Origin: Hyperoplus lanceolatus
Taxonomy: Eukaryota; Chordata; Actinopteri; Uranoscopiformes; Ammodytidae
Direction of reading: 5' to 3'
Assembly (NCBI GenBank): GCA_026929865.2
Contig: CM049410.1
Span: 13,935,501 to 13,999,500, forward strand
DNA: 64,000 nucleotides
Under the pieces are notes generated by a model. That model was given only the letters and a program-made list of their open reading frames with translations. It had not been told where the DNA came from and did no database searches. The first letter of the stretch is position 1; every line of letters begins with the position of its first letter. Position numbers and translations under genes: made by a program. Shown in pieces: positions 12,704-23,692 of this stretch.

Positions 12704-14188
12704 TATTCAATTTTGTATATAAAAAGAAAACAGCAATGCCTTCATAGCCATGAACATTCATGATGTGTTAACTTTGATGTATTCATCTCTATAGCACTTA
12801 TGCTATGCAGAAGAAAGAAAATCCACAATATATCACTGTGTATTTAAATAGTATGCCTTTTCAGTCCACCTCCTACTAGGAAGTTAGTTCCCCGACATGT
12901 TATCCTATTGAGCCCTGGAAACATTGAGTCACCATTGATACACCATTGATTTTGTTTTTATTGCTTGGTTCTGCCCTCTTTTATAAACAATCTATGGTTC
13001 TACATAATCAAATGTCCTGGGGATGGACATCTTCTGTCTTTCTGACTCTATGGAGCAGCAGAAGTCTCAGACTCACACCACACGTGAGAGCCATATGTAC
13101 TATTTGAAGCAGGAGAATAGTCGCCTAGATTGCATCTATTTTACTAATGAATTTTGTTTTACTTTCTTCAGTTTTAGCTTAAATGTTTATCTGAAGTGTC
13201 TCTTTATGGCTTTGTTCCTGTTTAGGTAACCGTCTGTGCTGTGGTGAAAAACAGCATCTGTGAGAACATTATTGTGCAACATAACTACCTGTCCATGTCC
13301 TTACTTGCTCGATTTCATAGACTGTTCACATTTGCATTAATGTTATCTCAGTTGTTGCTGTGGAGACTTCTTATCAGTTTAATGTGTAAACTAGCTATTG
13401 CCCGTGTGCAGACAATGTTCCAACTCATGCAAGAGACTTAGTCGGTTCTTCAGAATTTCCTTCGGCAATATCAGCTTCACAAAACAATACATGCGCACCA
13501 TTGGCCGAACTGCACCAAAAAAACAAACAAACAGACCATCCGCTACTGTGAAAAAAAAACCTGGTTGTAATTAGAAACCTGCACCACCGTGCAGAAATGA
13601 ACAAACAAAGATGCTCAAACCCGGGTACAGAACATGCGATCACCTTAACTCAACCTGAACTAGTTCAACAACTAACACCAAACTAAAATACAACCAAATT
13701 CCCATTCCTGGTGTCTCTGAAAAGTACACCAGGCTCGTAATATTTCTGCAATTTCTGCAATATTCCAAGCCAGGCTGCAAACTCAGGCAAAACCTTATGT
13801 AGTTTGTCAGAAAGGCTGCATACCTACATTTCTCTGAAGCAGCATAGTTTGCAGTGAGGCACAGCGCGGAGGAGTGTACACTGTCTACACTTGCAAAAAA
13901 ACAAACAACCGTAGCAGCAGACTCATAGTCACACCGTAGATGAGCAAACACAACCTGTCAGGACAGAGTGGGTTCAACAGTTTACAGAGAAATGAACGTA
14001 ATCTGCAGTAGCACCACGTGAAAGTCATTTAAGGAGAGGATGTAAGACTTGACAGAGGTGTACAAGAGAGAGCATTCCTGATGGAGCTACTTACACTTTC
14101 TCTGTATAAAGGAAGGGTTCACAAAGCTTACCTGGATAGAATGCATTACATTTCACCTTTTTATGGAGCGTAAATAAAACAATGTTAA
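12704..14188. other. Intergenic, no supported gene
   Basis: Several frames of 60-100 codons occur, but none has a recognisable domain, a consistent start context or splice partners. Confidence 0.45.
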
Positions 14189-14429
14189 AAAAACACTTTA
14201 CAATAAGGGTACATTAATTAACTGTTAGTAAGTTACTGCTATTACCGGTTAGAATATTAAGCATTAACTGTTACTAAGAAGTTGTTAAGTTAATACTTGG
14301 ATAGCCATTAACTATGCTAAGTTAAAGCATTAACTAAGCATGATGGTTAGTTAATGCTTAGTTAATGTTTGTTAAGCATGAACTACAAATGAATTTACAG
14401 TTATTTAATGTACCCTTGTCAGTGTTAAG
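14189..14429. mobile_element. Short degenerate MITE related to the 4774 and 61163 elements
   Basis: The left end, AACACTTTACAATAAGGGTA, matches the termini of the fold-back elements at 4774 and 61163. The right end is a decayed complement (TGTACCCTTGTCAGTGTTAA). The interior is rich in GTTAATGCTTAGTTAA words shared with the 61163 element. No clear 8-bp duplication remains, which suggests an older insertion. Confidence 0.6.
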
Positions 14430-15152
14430 AAATGCAGGATTTGCATGATCAGTGGCTGTTTTTATCTTTTCTATTTTTTTTATTAGTACCATTACATGAG
14501 CTGAATGTGAATGAACAATACATCTTAAAACACATTTTCTCAGACAAAATGGAAGGAAATGGTAAACCAAACACAACAGTCATTCAATAATAGGAACAAA
14601 TGTTATAGCATATTACCATTTATAACATACTCTATGTGTCCCTAATCTTTTCTTTTTTAACCCTGTATTGTAGTTTTACAGATCTGTATTTAATTCTTAA
14701 TTTTCTATTTTACTTCTCCCTTAAAATAAGCCATTTACAGATTATCACATTATATTAAGTGCAAATTTGCACCTCTCCAGTGTTCATATGTTTACAATGA
14801 GCTCTCCAGTACAGCATGTTACAGTATGCAAGAGGTCATTGTAACACATTCTATCGCTTGTCATTATTATGCCTCCTGCATAATACTGCCTCCTTCTGGC
14901 CATCAGCAGGAAATGAAGGTTCAAACAAGTAATTCACCGATGAAATTTGCTGCAAAGTTTTAAGGAAAACTGTGTAATATTCAATCAGTGAAAGTCCTCT
15001 GACACAGTCTTCCAAGTTCACATTCAATAGTCATGGAAATGATCAGTGAGATTGAGGACGTTTGCATTCAAAGATCTGTGCCACGGGTTTGCCGAAATAG
15101 GCCACACTCTCAGATTGTCACTCAAACCAATTGTTATCTATTTTAAAAAAAA
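14430..15152. other. 3' flank of the Ig gene
   Basis: This lies downstream of the minus-strand stop codon. Candidate minus-strand polyadenylation hexamers are AATAAA at 14479-14484 and ATTAAA near 14690, both weakly supported. No other gene is seen. Confidence 0.35.
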
Positions 15153-15511
15153 TCATATAACAAGCTTCAGCATCACAATTCCCACCATTAGAGGGATCCA
15201 CTGCAGTTGGACCCTGTTCCCCAACCCCCCCGGTCCATTTGACCGTCCCACTCTAGGAAACTCTCTACTGGAGCGATACCTCCCTACAGAAGGAATCCAC
15301 AGTGAGCAGTTATAAGGCTCGCCTTTCTGTACCACTATTGCACTGCTGACATTGTACAGCCCGTTTTGGTCCTCATCGTCCTGTGTTTTGGCAGAGTCTG
15401 TTAAGTTAACGCCCCCCTGGAACCAGTGGACTGTGCCACGGGGGTAAACTCCATGGAACCAGCACTTGGCACCAGACTTATCGATGGAGAAGTTGGAACT
15501 TCCAAGGCAGT
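15153..15511 (-). CDS. Ig protein coding exon 3 (C-type domain and C-terminal tail)
   Basis: The acceptor is CTTTACAG and the stop is TGA at 15155-15153. The domain has sequons NFS, NLT, NVS and NCS. The last residues, IPLMVGIVMLKLVI, are hydrophobic to the stop. Confidence 0.7.
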
Positions 15512-17388
15512 CTGTAAAGATCAAGGAGAGAAAAAATCTAAAAGCAATAGTCCAACACTTTGAATTACTTTAGCTTTTTGCCTTACTCTCCAGCTCAAGA
15601 ACAGGCGACAGAAACCGTTCCTGTGACCGGAAGGAAGCTTTTCTTTACTGGTTTTCTTTCCAGTATGTATTTGTTTCTAAAATTCTAAAAATTCTAAAAA
15701 ATATATAGAGCGCAACATATCAACAGACAAGTACAAAGCACATGTAATGATGTCAGAAAGTTTATCTTTTGGCTTGTTGTCCTTTGCCCATTTTCTTTAA
15801 AGATAACTTTTTGTCATTGTTATGCTTTATTAGACAGTTGTGGAGAAATGGCTGTAGAGTGGGGAATGACATGTAGCCTGAAGAGTGAGGCAAAAAACTA
15901 TACATTAAAAATGTTGAACTATTCCTTTAAAAAGAAAATATGAAAGGTTTCCCCACCTTGTACTGTAACAACAGTATTGGTACTGTTTGCTCCCTGCAGG
16001 GTGTGCACTTTGCAGAGGTAGGTTCCCTGGTCGCGCGGCGTCACGTTGATGAGTTTCAGAGTGAGTATGTTGTGGGGAATGTTTTCACACCGATCCCTAG
16101 GGCCAACTCGAAGTTGGCCGTCTTCATATTTACACACTATTTGTTTGTGGGCCAGCCAGGTAAACGATTTAATATCCAACTGGCTCGAGCTGGCCTCGCA
16201 TCTCAGGTTGACATTTCCTCCACAGCGCGGCGATACCTTGGAAAAGGCCTGTAGCTCCACACCTTGACTGACTGAATGTTCAGAGAGAAGAGAGGAGGAG
16301 GAGGTTAAAGAACAAAAAATATTTATCTATTTTGGTCAAAGTTTATAATCGTTTATCATTCCCCAGTTCCAATATTCAATTGGTTACTATCAGTAGTCTA
16401 GGAAAGCAGTCTTTGGGTTACAATTGATTCAGAATTGAGGCTCGCTTTCAGACTTAAAGCTACAGTTCGTAACTTCTGTCGCCCCCATAAGGGATTCAGA
16501 GTAATTCCAACAACGCTGTTGGCACATCTCCATCAGAGATTGGTCAAATAATTTATACCTTATGCTGTACATCCAGGTTTTTTCTTAACAAAAAGCATTT
16601 TTGTGGGCACTTCTTAGTATTTTGCTAAGCTCCTGCCCCAATGTTGGGCGGCAACACCAGTTTGTAAATGCTTACATACTGAGAAATTGAGAGGGTTTAG
16701 TGGAACTGATAGGCTTAATCAACTTGGTTTCAACTCGAATTGCAATAGCTTGCATGTAGCCACAATCGATATAAATAAAGGTACAGACTATAGCTTTAAC
16801 ATGTTGAAATTGTTATAGATTTACCTCAAAGATATTATGAGGACATTTTGGATATTATACACTTAATTGCAGAAAACTAGATCATTGTTAAGCACACAAA
16901 CTGAAAACAGGGGACATGTAGCATTGCAAAACAAAAAACAATCTCCCTACAAATTACCCCTGAGCTCACCACTTGATATAACACAGGATTTATTCTTAGT
17001 TTGCACTATACTAAAACTGTAATATAAAAAAGAAATGAGCAGTGTCAATCTTGTTATCTAACGCTCCGAACAGCCTGTTTACCCCAAAGTGCTGTATGTT
17101 TCCCTTGAGTCCCACAATGGGATTAAAGGAGGTTTACCATAGAAAACCTGTCCGTTTTTTCTTTAATCATCAAACAGAGCAAAACTATATACAATGGTGA
17201 TCAGCACCTGTTTTTCTGCTCAAGCACATGTTAAAAAAAACATGCTGTGGTGAACATGTCTTTTCATGCACACACACACAACAAAAAGCCTCACCATTAA
17301 CGCTGACTGTTGAAGCCAGCCACACGATGGAAACCCAGCCAAAAACACCCCGCGTCTTCACACCAGAGGAGAGACTCAACACTTTCAT
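15153..17388 (-). CDS. Immunoglobulin-superfamily V-C protein (B7/butyrophilin-like), three coding exons
   Basis: Exons 17388-17295, 16271-15957 and 15511-15153 splice in frame (94 + 315 + 359 nt) into 255 residues. Both introns have GT-AG ends and are phase 1, the usual arrangement when one exon carries one Ig domain. In order: a signal peptide (hydrophobic core near residues 14-27); a V-type domain with Cys56, Trp70, Asp112 in an RDQGTYLC stretch and Cys118; a C-type domain with Cys153, the VYPRGTVHW motif and a YNCSLW Cys; and a hydrophobic C-terminus of about 15 residues after a Gly/Ser-rich spacer. The tail is short and has no cytoplasmic part, suggesting a GPI anchor. Several N-glycosylation sequons are present. 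The layout resembles B7-family ligands, but I do not recognise the ortholog. A nectin-like or other Ig receptor remains possible. Confidence 0.7.
15801..15890 (-). repeat. SINE 3' fragment in Ig gene intron 2
   Basis: TTGTCATTGTTATGCTTTAT and the following bases match the tail of the tRNA-SINE at 55524-55694. The tRNA head is missing. Confidence 0.5.
15957..16271 (-). CDS. Ig protein coding exon 2 (V-type domain)
   Basis: This 315-nt exon, phase 1 on both sides, has acceptor ACATTCAG and donor GTGGGG. It carries the two canonical cysteines and tryptophan plus extra cysteines at residues 48, 78 and 93, which could form additional disulfides. A plus-strand frame over the same bases is an antisense shadow. 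Confidence 0.75.
16454..16799. mobile_element. TTAA-flanked MITE, family D, in Ig gene intron 1
   Basis: The ends are TTAAAGCTACAG on the left and, inverted, TTAAAGCTATAG on the right. The element is 346 bp and noncoding. The same AAAGCTACAG word appears at 19862 and inverted at 22138, suggesting other fragments. Confidence 0.55.
17295..17388 (-). CDS. Ig protein coding exon 1 (signal peptide)
   Basis: It starts at ATG 17388-17386 and ends at a GTGAGG donor. TTTTTATACAG lies directly before the ATG and looks like a splice acceptor, so an upstream noncoding exon is likely. An in-frame ATG at 17439 would add 17 residues that do not look like a signal peptide, so the inner ATG is preferred. Confidence 0.65.
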
Positions 17389-19299
17389 CTGTATAAAAAT
17401 CAATATGTTCTCATTAGAGGAACCAGACAAAGGCCACACACAGGGGAGCAGCTAGATCACATCAAGCCAAGATAACCAAGGTTGTCTGTACTCACCGTGG
17501 TGGTTTTCTACCCTAACACACAGCTAAGAAATGGGGTTTCATCCAGTGAAGATTGTTATGACCGCTAAAGTTTAGGTTCAATCCATTCAATGTGGTGACT
17601 CTCAAAAGGAAGTTTTGTGAGTAGGAACTCCCCCCCGAGTCCTCCCCTGCATTTGGAAAGCAACCTGGAGTCATGTGGTATCAAGTTTTTTACTGAGCGT
17701 GAGTAGACATGTCCTGGAATGAATGACTCCTGAGAGAAATCAGGAAGGGACAAAGTCTTCTGCAATAAACAAACATGAAAAGAAAATGTAGGTTATTAAA
17801 CCAGGTTTGGTCCACTTTACTCAGCTGAACAATATTCACACATGTATATGTACAAGGAAATTGTTCTATTTGATTCTACAATTAAAACCCAGTTCCAACT
17901 TCCTACATGGATATTTTTGAAAGGATTGCTTGTTCAGTGCCCCCGGTCCCCAGCAGCTTCAAGCCTTTGCTGCCTGCAGTGTTAGAAAAGTATTCTTTGC
18001 TAAGATTGTCTTAACTTTTCCTCCAAATACTTAGAAATGCTCCTTTCCTTTTTCATTAAAGTAATTAAAGATATTGTTTGTCCCGATAAGGGTTTATAAA
18101 AAGGACAATTGACCAAAAGGTGTTGTCCTTCAACTTGGGAGTACACACACAGTGCTTTTGTACATTATATTTCATGAGCTTTTCATGTCTTCAATTCATA
18201 GGTATCTTTAATGTAAGTTATTGGTATACTGTATATTTGAGGGAGAGAGTACAAAGACTGGCATTTCTCTTAATTATAAAAGGTGAAATTAACAAGCTTG
18301 AAAGGCTGGGCAAAAAAAAAGATTGCTTACACAAACACCTGTATTTATTGCACTTTGCTCTTAATGCAGAGAAAAACAAAGTGAGTGACTGTACCTGCTC
18401 TGGTACAGTCATTCACACTGGATGTACAGCATACACTTAGGTAGACTTTCTGTGGAACTATGTTGACTGAAGTGTACATTTTACATACAAATTGACCTAA
18501 GATTGCCAGTATATATTTGGTTACATTTTTGTATGTCTAAGATTTATAGCTCCACCTGCTGGACCCTGTTTTTTTTAGTTTCTCACATCTTTTAGTTGCT
18601 ATATGACAAGCACATCTATTTAGACTTTAATGGACCTCAATCTTGATGGAGCTGTATAAATGAACATTAAGACTTTTGCTATGTTCCCAGAACCAATATT
18701 AGAGCACCACAAGTGCTATGCCATCACCTTCAGTTACATTAATGTCTGTTTTGCAAATTTCTGGCAATGTAAAGCAGACAATCTATCAGTGAGCGGGTCA
18801 GGTATGTGCTGAGATCTCATATGAGAAATGAGTTGTCATGTGCAGATGGATAGGGAAATTAGGACTTCAAATGAAAGTTTGTCTTTCAAGTGTTTATAGT
18901 TGTATTTATGCATTTAATCAGTGTGTGGCTCAGTGTGGAACCAGCAGTAAATTGAAGTGGCTGCAAGCTGCATGGTTTCTCTTACTGAGACACATCGAAT
19001 GATGTGGTTCAACATCTGCTCTGAGAAATGAAAGCCAAAGGTAAAGCAGAGAAATAAGCAGTTTAAGTGTTCACAAGTTAGAGAATTGTTGAAATAGTTA
19101 GCTTAAAGTATTATGTAAATAGTTGAAACGCCAACATTAAATAACTTAAAGTAATGGGTAAAATGCTAAATAGTTAGCTGAAAAATATTATGTTGAAATA
19201 GCTAGGTATATTTAACAAAGTTGTGGCTAACATGATATAGTTACAAGTAATATACACATACTTACAATATCTAAATGGATAGGTACAGATAATCAAATG
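17389..19299. other. Upstream of the Ig gene, no gene seen
   Basis: This should hold the Ig gene promoter and any 5' noncoding exon. No TATA box or CpG-rich segment stands out. Confidence 0.4.
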
Positions 19300-19754
19300 G
19301 TTAAAGTCTCCATGTCTCCAGATCTAAACCCTATTGCGCATCTTTGGGGTATCCTCAAACGGAAGGTGGAGGAGCGGTAAGGTCTCTAATATCCACCAGC
19401 TGAGTGATGTTGTCATGAATGAGTGGAAGAAGATTCCAGTGGCAACCTGTGAAGCTCTGGTGAACTCCATGCCCAAGGATTAAGGCAGTGCTGGACAATA
19501 ATGGTGGCCACACAAACAATTAACACTTTGGGCCCAATTTGGACATTTTCCCTTAGGGGTGTACTCACTTTTTTTGCAAACAGTTTAGACATTAATGGCT
19601 GTGTCAAGTTATTTTGATGGGACAGTAAATTTACACTGTTGTACAAGCTGTACACCGACTAATTTACATTGTATCAAAGAGTCATTTCTTCAGTGCTGTC
19701 CCATGAAAAGATATAATGAAATGTGAGGGGTGTACTCACTTTTGTGAGATACTG
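19300..19754 (+). mobile_element. 5'-truncated Tc1-like transposon
   Basis: It begins inside the transposase at SPDLNPI-HLWGILKRK, the region around the last catalytic acidic residue (a His replaces the usual Glu here). It continues through the C-terminus, a 3' UTR and the inverted repeat end GTGTACTCACTTTTGTGAGA, then TA. A stop interrupts the frame after KRKVEER. The 5' two thirds are missing. Confidence 0.75.
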
Positions 19755-19756
19755 TA

Positions 19757-20296
19757 TAAATATAGACCATAACATAATAAACAGTCTTAAAACATTTAGT
19801 TTCAATTTAATTAACACAATAAAATGTAGCCTATGAGTTCATTTGAAAGGGGCTATGGGGGTAAAGCTACAGTATGTCTGGGAAAACACTGCAGCGTATC
19901 AACTCTAACATTGTCCCAACATTGTACATGCTCTTTGTCTTCTTGTGGTCTCTTATACTAGTATCTACAATATATTTTTTATATAGATAGGTGTTCCATA
20001 AAAAAAACTTGCATAAAAGCTACAATGCTAAATGCCTTAGATTTCCTTCCTATTTTGTAATACATAACCTGCTTTTTCCACTCTTGCTTTTTCCCTGGTG
20101 TATATTTCCCTGTTAAAAACAAATACAGTGTTTAGTATTAAAGGCAACACTTTGAGGGCTCTTTGTCCTTGGGCGTCTGCTTCTGCCAATCCTCAGCAAA
20201 GTAGAGGGAATCCAAACTAAACAGTGGGAGGGTGAGAGAGATTTGCAGCCAAGGTGAAGACACTCAAGAGACAAGTAGACAGAGGAAGAAAAAGAC
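19757..20296. other. Intergenic, nothing recognised
   Basis: AT-rich. Contains one AAAGCTACAG word shared with the family D MITE. Confidence 0.4.
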
Positions 20297-21079
20297 TAAG
20301 GTTGTATTCACACTGGGAAGGTCCGCTAGTTCACTTGCTTTGGTCCAGACCAAATAAAGTTTAGATTTTTTTCTTTTGGTGTGGTCCACTTTCATATTGC
20401 CCCTTTTGCAAGTGAACCAGCATTAAGAAGTAAAACCACACGTGATCTGAGGTCATTCATTCATTGGAAAGACATTCTGGGGTGGAGAGAAGCAGGAAGC
20501 ACGAAGTGAAAACTGCGAAATATATAACTGATACGATATGGGGTTAAAATAATAAATAAATAAATAGGCCTACATCTAGCCTATAAATAAAATAAAAAAA
20601 ACATAAAGTTATTGTTGTTTCATATGGTTATAAAATGTAGGCCTGTGTCAATGATGTGGTTTGTAGCCTACGATGTGAAACATAATATTTACTGTATTTT
20701 TGCTGCTGGACGCGCGGCTCGCGAGGAATAGGCTCATGCTGACACACAGCTGCCGTGTGTCAGCTGGGTGTGAGTTCGGCGCAGCTCAGCTCCAAACTGA
20801 CACGGGGATAGTATTGATGGTCCCGTAACATGGGAAGCAAAATAAAAACACGCACTTCATACAAAGCGTAGCGTGAACCTGTTGGCACTGTGCGGGAGAC
20901 GCTCCCCTCTCCTTCATCTGGTCGCTGAACACATCAGCATGTTTACGCGTCCTGTCTATCAAATGTAATATATTTGCTCGGGGCTCCCGCTCAAACCACA
21001 ACTAATCTTCCCAACAAAGGCAACACTTTCCCATAATGTGAAGCTGACGGTGATTTATTAAAAAAGAAAAATCACAGTA

Positions 21080-21575
21080 GGGGAGACTGGGTATGAAAGT
21101 AACATGGGTAGAGTTGTAACACCACCAGTTCGACCAATCAGGGATCAAAAATTAGCCATGTGACTGTGTCAGTCTCCTCAGAACTCCTCTACGATCACAC
21201 ATGAAAATTTTCCAGTCGTTTGAGCCATTTTTCCCGGAGCTACGGGAGAAAAACCAATTTTTAGGTAAAAAACGAACTTTTTTTTTTTTAACTTTTTCTT
21301 CTAGTACTTTTACCGTTGTAGATACAGTTGTATGGGTTGTATCAGGTCAAACTATGGTTTCTGTAGTAAAGAATGGTGTATCTATCTCTTGCTAACATCA
21401 AAGCACCATGCTAATATAGCTAGCTAAACATGGAAAACAGTGGCGGGGGAGGTTGTAACACATGTGTTACAACTTACCCCGGCACTGTTATCCATTGGAA
21501 TCAATGCACATAGAGACAATTCATTTACTAGCGTGAGGAGACACACACTCACTCACACACACATACACTCACTCA

Positions 21576-21647
<72 letters not shown>

Positions 21648-21694
21648 CACACTCACACTCACACTCACACTCACACTCACTCACTCACTCACAC

Positions 21695-21734
<40 letters not shown>

Positions 21735-21760
21735 CCACACACACACACTCACACACACAG

Positions 21761-21793
<33 letters not shown>

Positions 21794-22207
21794 CACACAC
21801 ACGATGCATGTCACTATCGTCATTAATATCTAATTCTCTAATATTAATAATAATTTAAGAATATTTTTGGTGAATCTATTTTCAAACCTACCCTGTTGTT
21901 TATGCTTATCAATAAATGGGCCTATCAAATGAAGTCCCATTGTTTTTTTGCATTTTGTATATCTGTTACATCCTACCCCAGTAGGTGTTACAATCTACCC
22001 CGGTAGTGGGGTAAATTGTAACAATGGTAACATTTTATTTGTCTTAATCTCACACATTCCGTGATATAGTTGAGGAAATTTAAATGGTTGCCACTTGTAG
22101 TAGACAAATATGGGTACTTTGCCTAAAAAAATCAGAACTGTAGCTTTAAAAGAAATGGTAGTTTAAGTGCTCTGGAAAAAAGTGTTACTTTCATACCCAG
22201 TCTCCCC
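21080..22207. mobile_element. TA-flanked element nested in the Harbinger-like element
   Basis: The inverted ends are GGGGAGACTGGGTATGAAAG and its complement, with TA outside both (21078-21079 and 22208-22209). Internally, GTTGTAACA, TGTTACAA and TACCCC words recur in both orientations around 21455-21485 and 21965-22030. Only the first seven end bases match the 855-2140 element, but both have the same habit of internal end-like motifs. Confidence 0.65.
21541..21802. repeat. Compound (AC)n / (ACTC)n microsatellite
   Basis: AC runs alternate with ACTCAC repeats, inside the TA-flanked element. Confidence 0.95.
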
Positions 22208-22448
22208 TACTTCCTGCAATTGGGTCGGATCGAGTCCGGACAAATTCACACCACAAACGAACTGCAGCAGAGTGCGTATGGAACCGCATCGAGACCACCT
22301 CTTCAGCTGGGTCTCGGATCGTTTGTTTGGTCCGCCCCCGAGTGCGATTGCTGTATTCACACATGTCTGAAAGATGCGCACCAAAGGCGGAAGTGCATCT
22401 GAGTTCGTTTCAACCGAACTAAACACGGCATGTGTGAATACACCCTAA

Positions 22449-23692
22449 GTCAGTATGCGTCAGTAGGATAAAATGTTGTGGATAATGCACTGGTGGTTGA
22501 GAGGTCAATGTGAAGGAGGCGAAGATGTCTAAGAATAAAACATAAGAAGATAATTTCTCGAGTCTGGGGGAAGGCATGAAAAGGGAAGAAAGATGAGATG
22601 AGAAGTATGAGAGCGATACTGAGAGGCTGCTGCTTGTGGTAGTGTACTTGGTTTAACTGTCCAAAGGTGGTATCAGGATACATCTTCTCATCAAACGGAT
22701 GACAAAAGTGATCTCCGATTCAATGACTACTTTTTTTTGTAACTCTCTCTCACACACACACACACACACCCTCCCACCCACCACTATGTTTCACTGCCAA
22801 TTGTTTCCAGTCATTCAGTCCTGTAAATCGTCTCTGCATCAGTCATACTGTCATTTTACAGGAGCACTAAGTGAATGTGATCTGACCAGCTCTGCATTTA
22901 ATGTATTGTGGTAGATTTGAATAGCCTCTATTCACCAGAGTTGCTGAGCGTGTATATCTAAAGGTTGGGGTCACTGGTAAAGAGACGAAAACAGTCTATG
23001 TAAGGGTTTGTTTTTGGAACTTGTTGTGATGAGACTACGTGTCTATTTGCGAGTTAATAATACACCTGACACCCCACTCACACAGAGATATAAGACACTG
23101 GTTGGGGCTATCGAGAGTGCCATTGCGGCCTCAGCCTGCTGCTACTATGCTACTATGAAACCCTCTGTATGTTTGTCTGTTGGAACTCCTGAAATAAACC
23201 TTCCTGAAACACAATGATGAAGTCCAGCCTGTTCGAGTCTTTGTCAGCCATGGGGAAGAATTCGGCTACTACAGTATTTTAATGTTGGCTGTTGGCAACA
23301 GCGGCAACAAATGGCCCAACATAGCATAGAGGGAAAACAGTTGTCATGGTTACAGAGGATGCTGCCTCTTGCTGTCCTTTAGTAGGACCTGTAGCCTGGA
23401 CTTTATTTATTCATGTATTATTTGATGTTCACTTTTCTTTCATCTGTATTTCTGAAAAGCCATGAACAACAACAATGCCAGGGAATCGCATTTGTAATAA
23501 TGCCTGATTTCAACTAAATTGTTGCATATGCTGACAATGGCACCCTGATTGTCTTATATTTCACAATGTAGCCTATTAAATGTAGCTTTTAAAGTGAAGA
23601 TAAAACTATTAAATGTAAAAAAAAAAATCTTATTAGCCAATGTTTTTATATGATCAGGAAAGTATGAAGACAGTCACAATAATCCTTAACAC
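22449..23692. other. Intergenic, no supported gene
   Basis: A short AC run lies at 22750-22768. Frames of 70-77 codons occur without recognisable content. Confidence 0.4.

Larger units (their letters stand above)
20300..22445. mobile_element. PIF/Harbinger-like nonautonomous element, interrupted
   Basis: The ends are GGTTGTATTCACAC and, inverted, GGGTGTATTCACAC. Each is flanked by TAA (20297-20299 and 22446-22448), the 3-bp duplication typical of Harbinger elements. No transposase is seen. The TA-flanked element at 21080-22207 is inserted in it. Confidence 0.6.

Noticed and set aside
15940-16254. 104-codon plus-strand frame
   Set aside because: Antisense shadow of the Ig V-domain exon.
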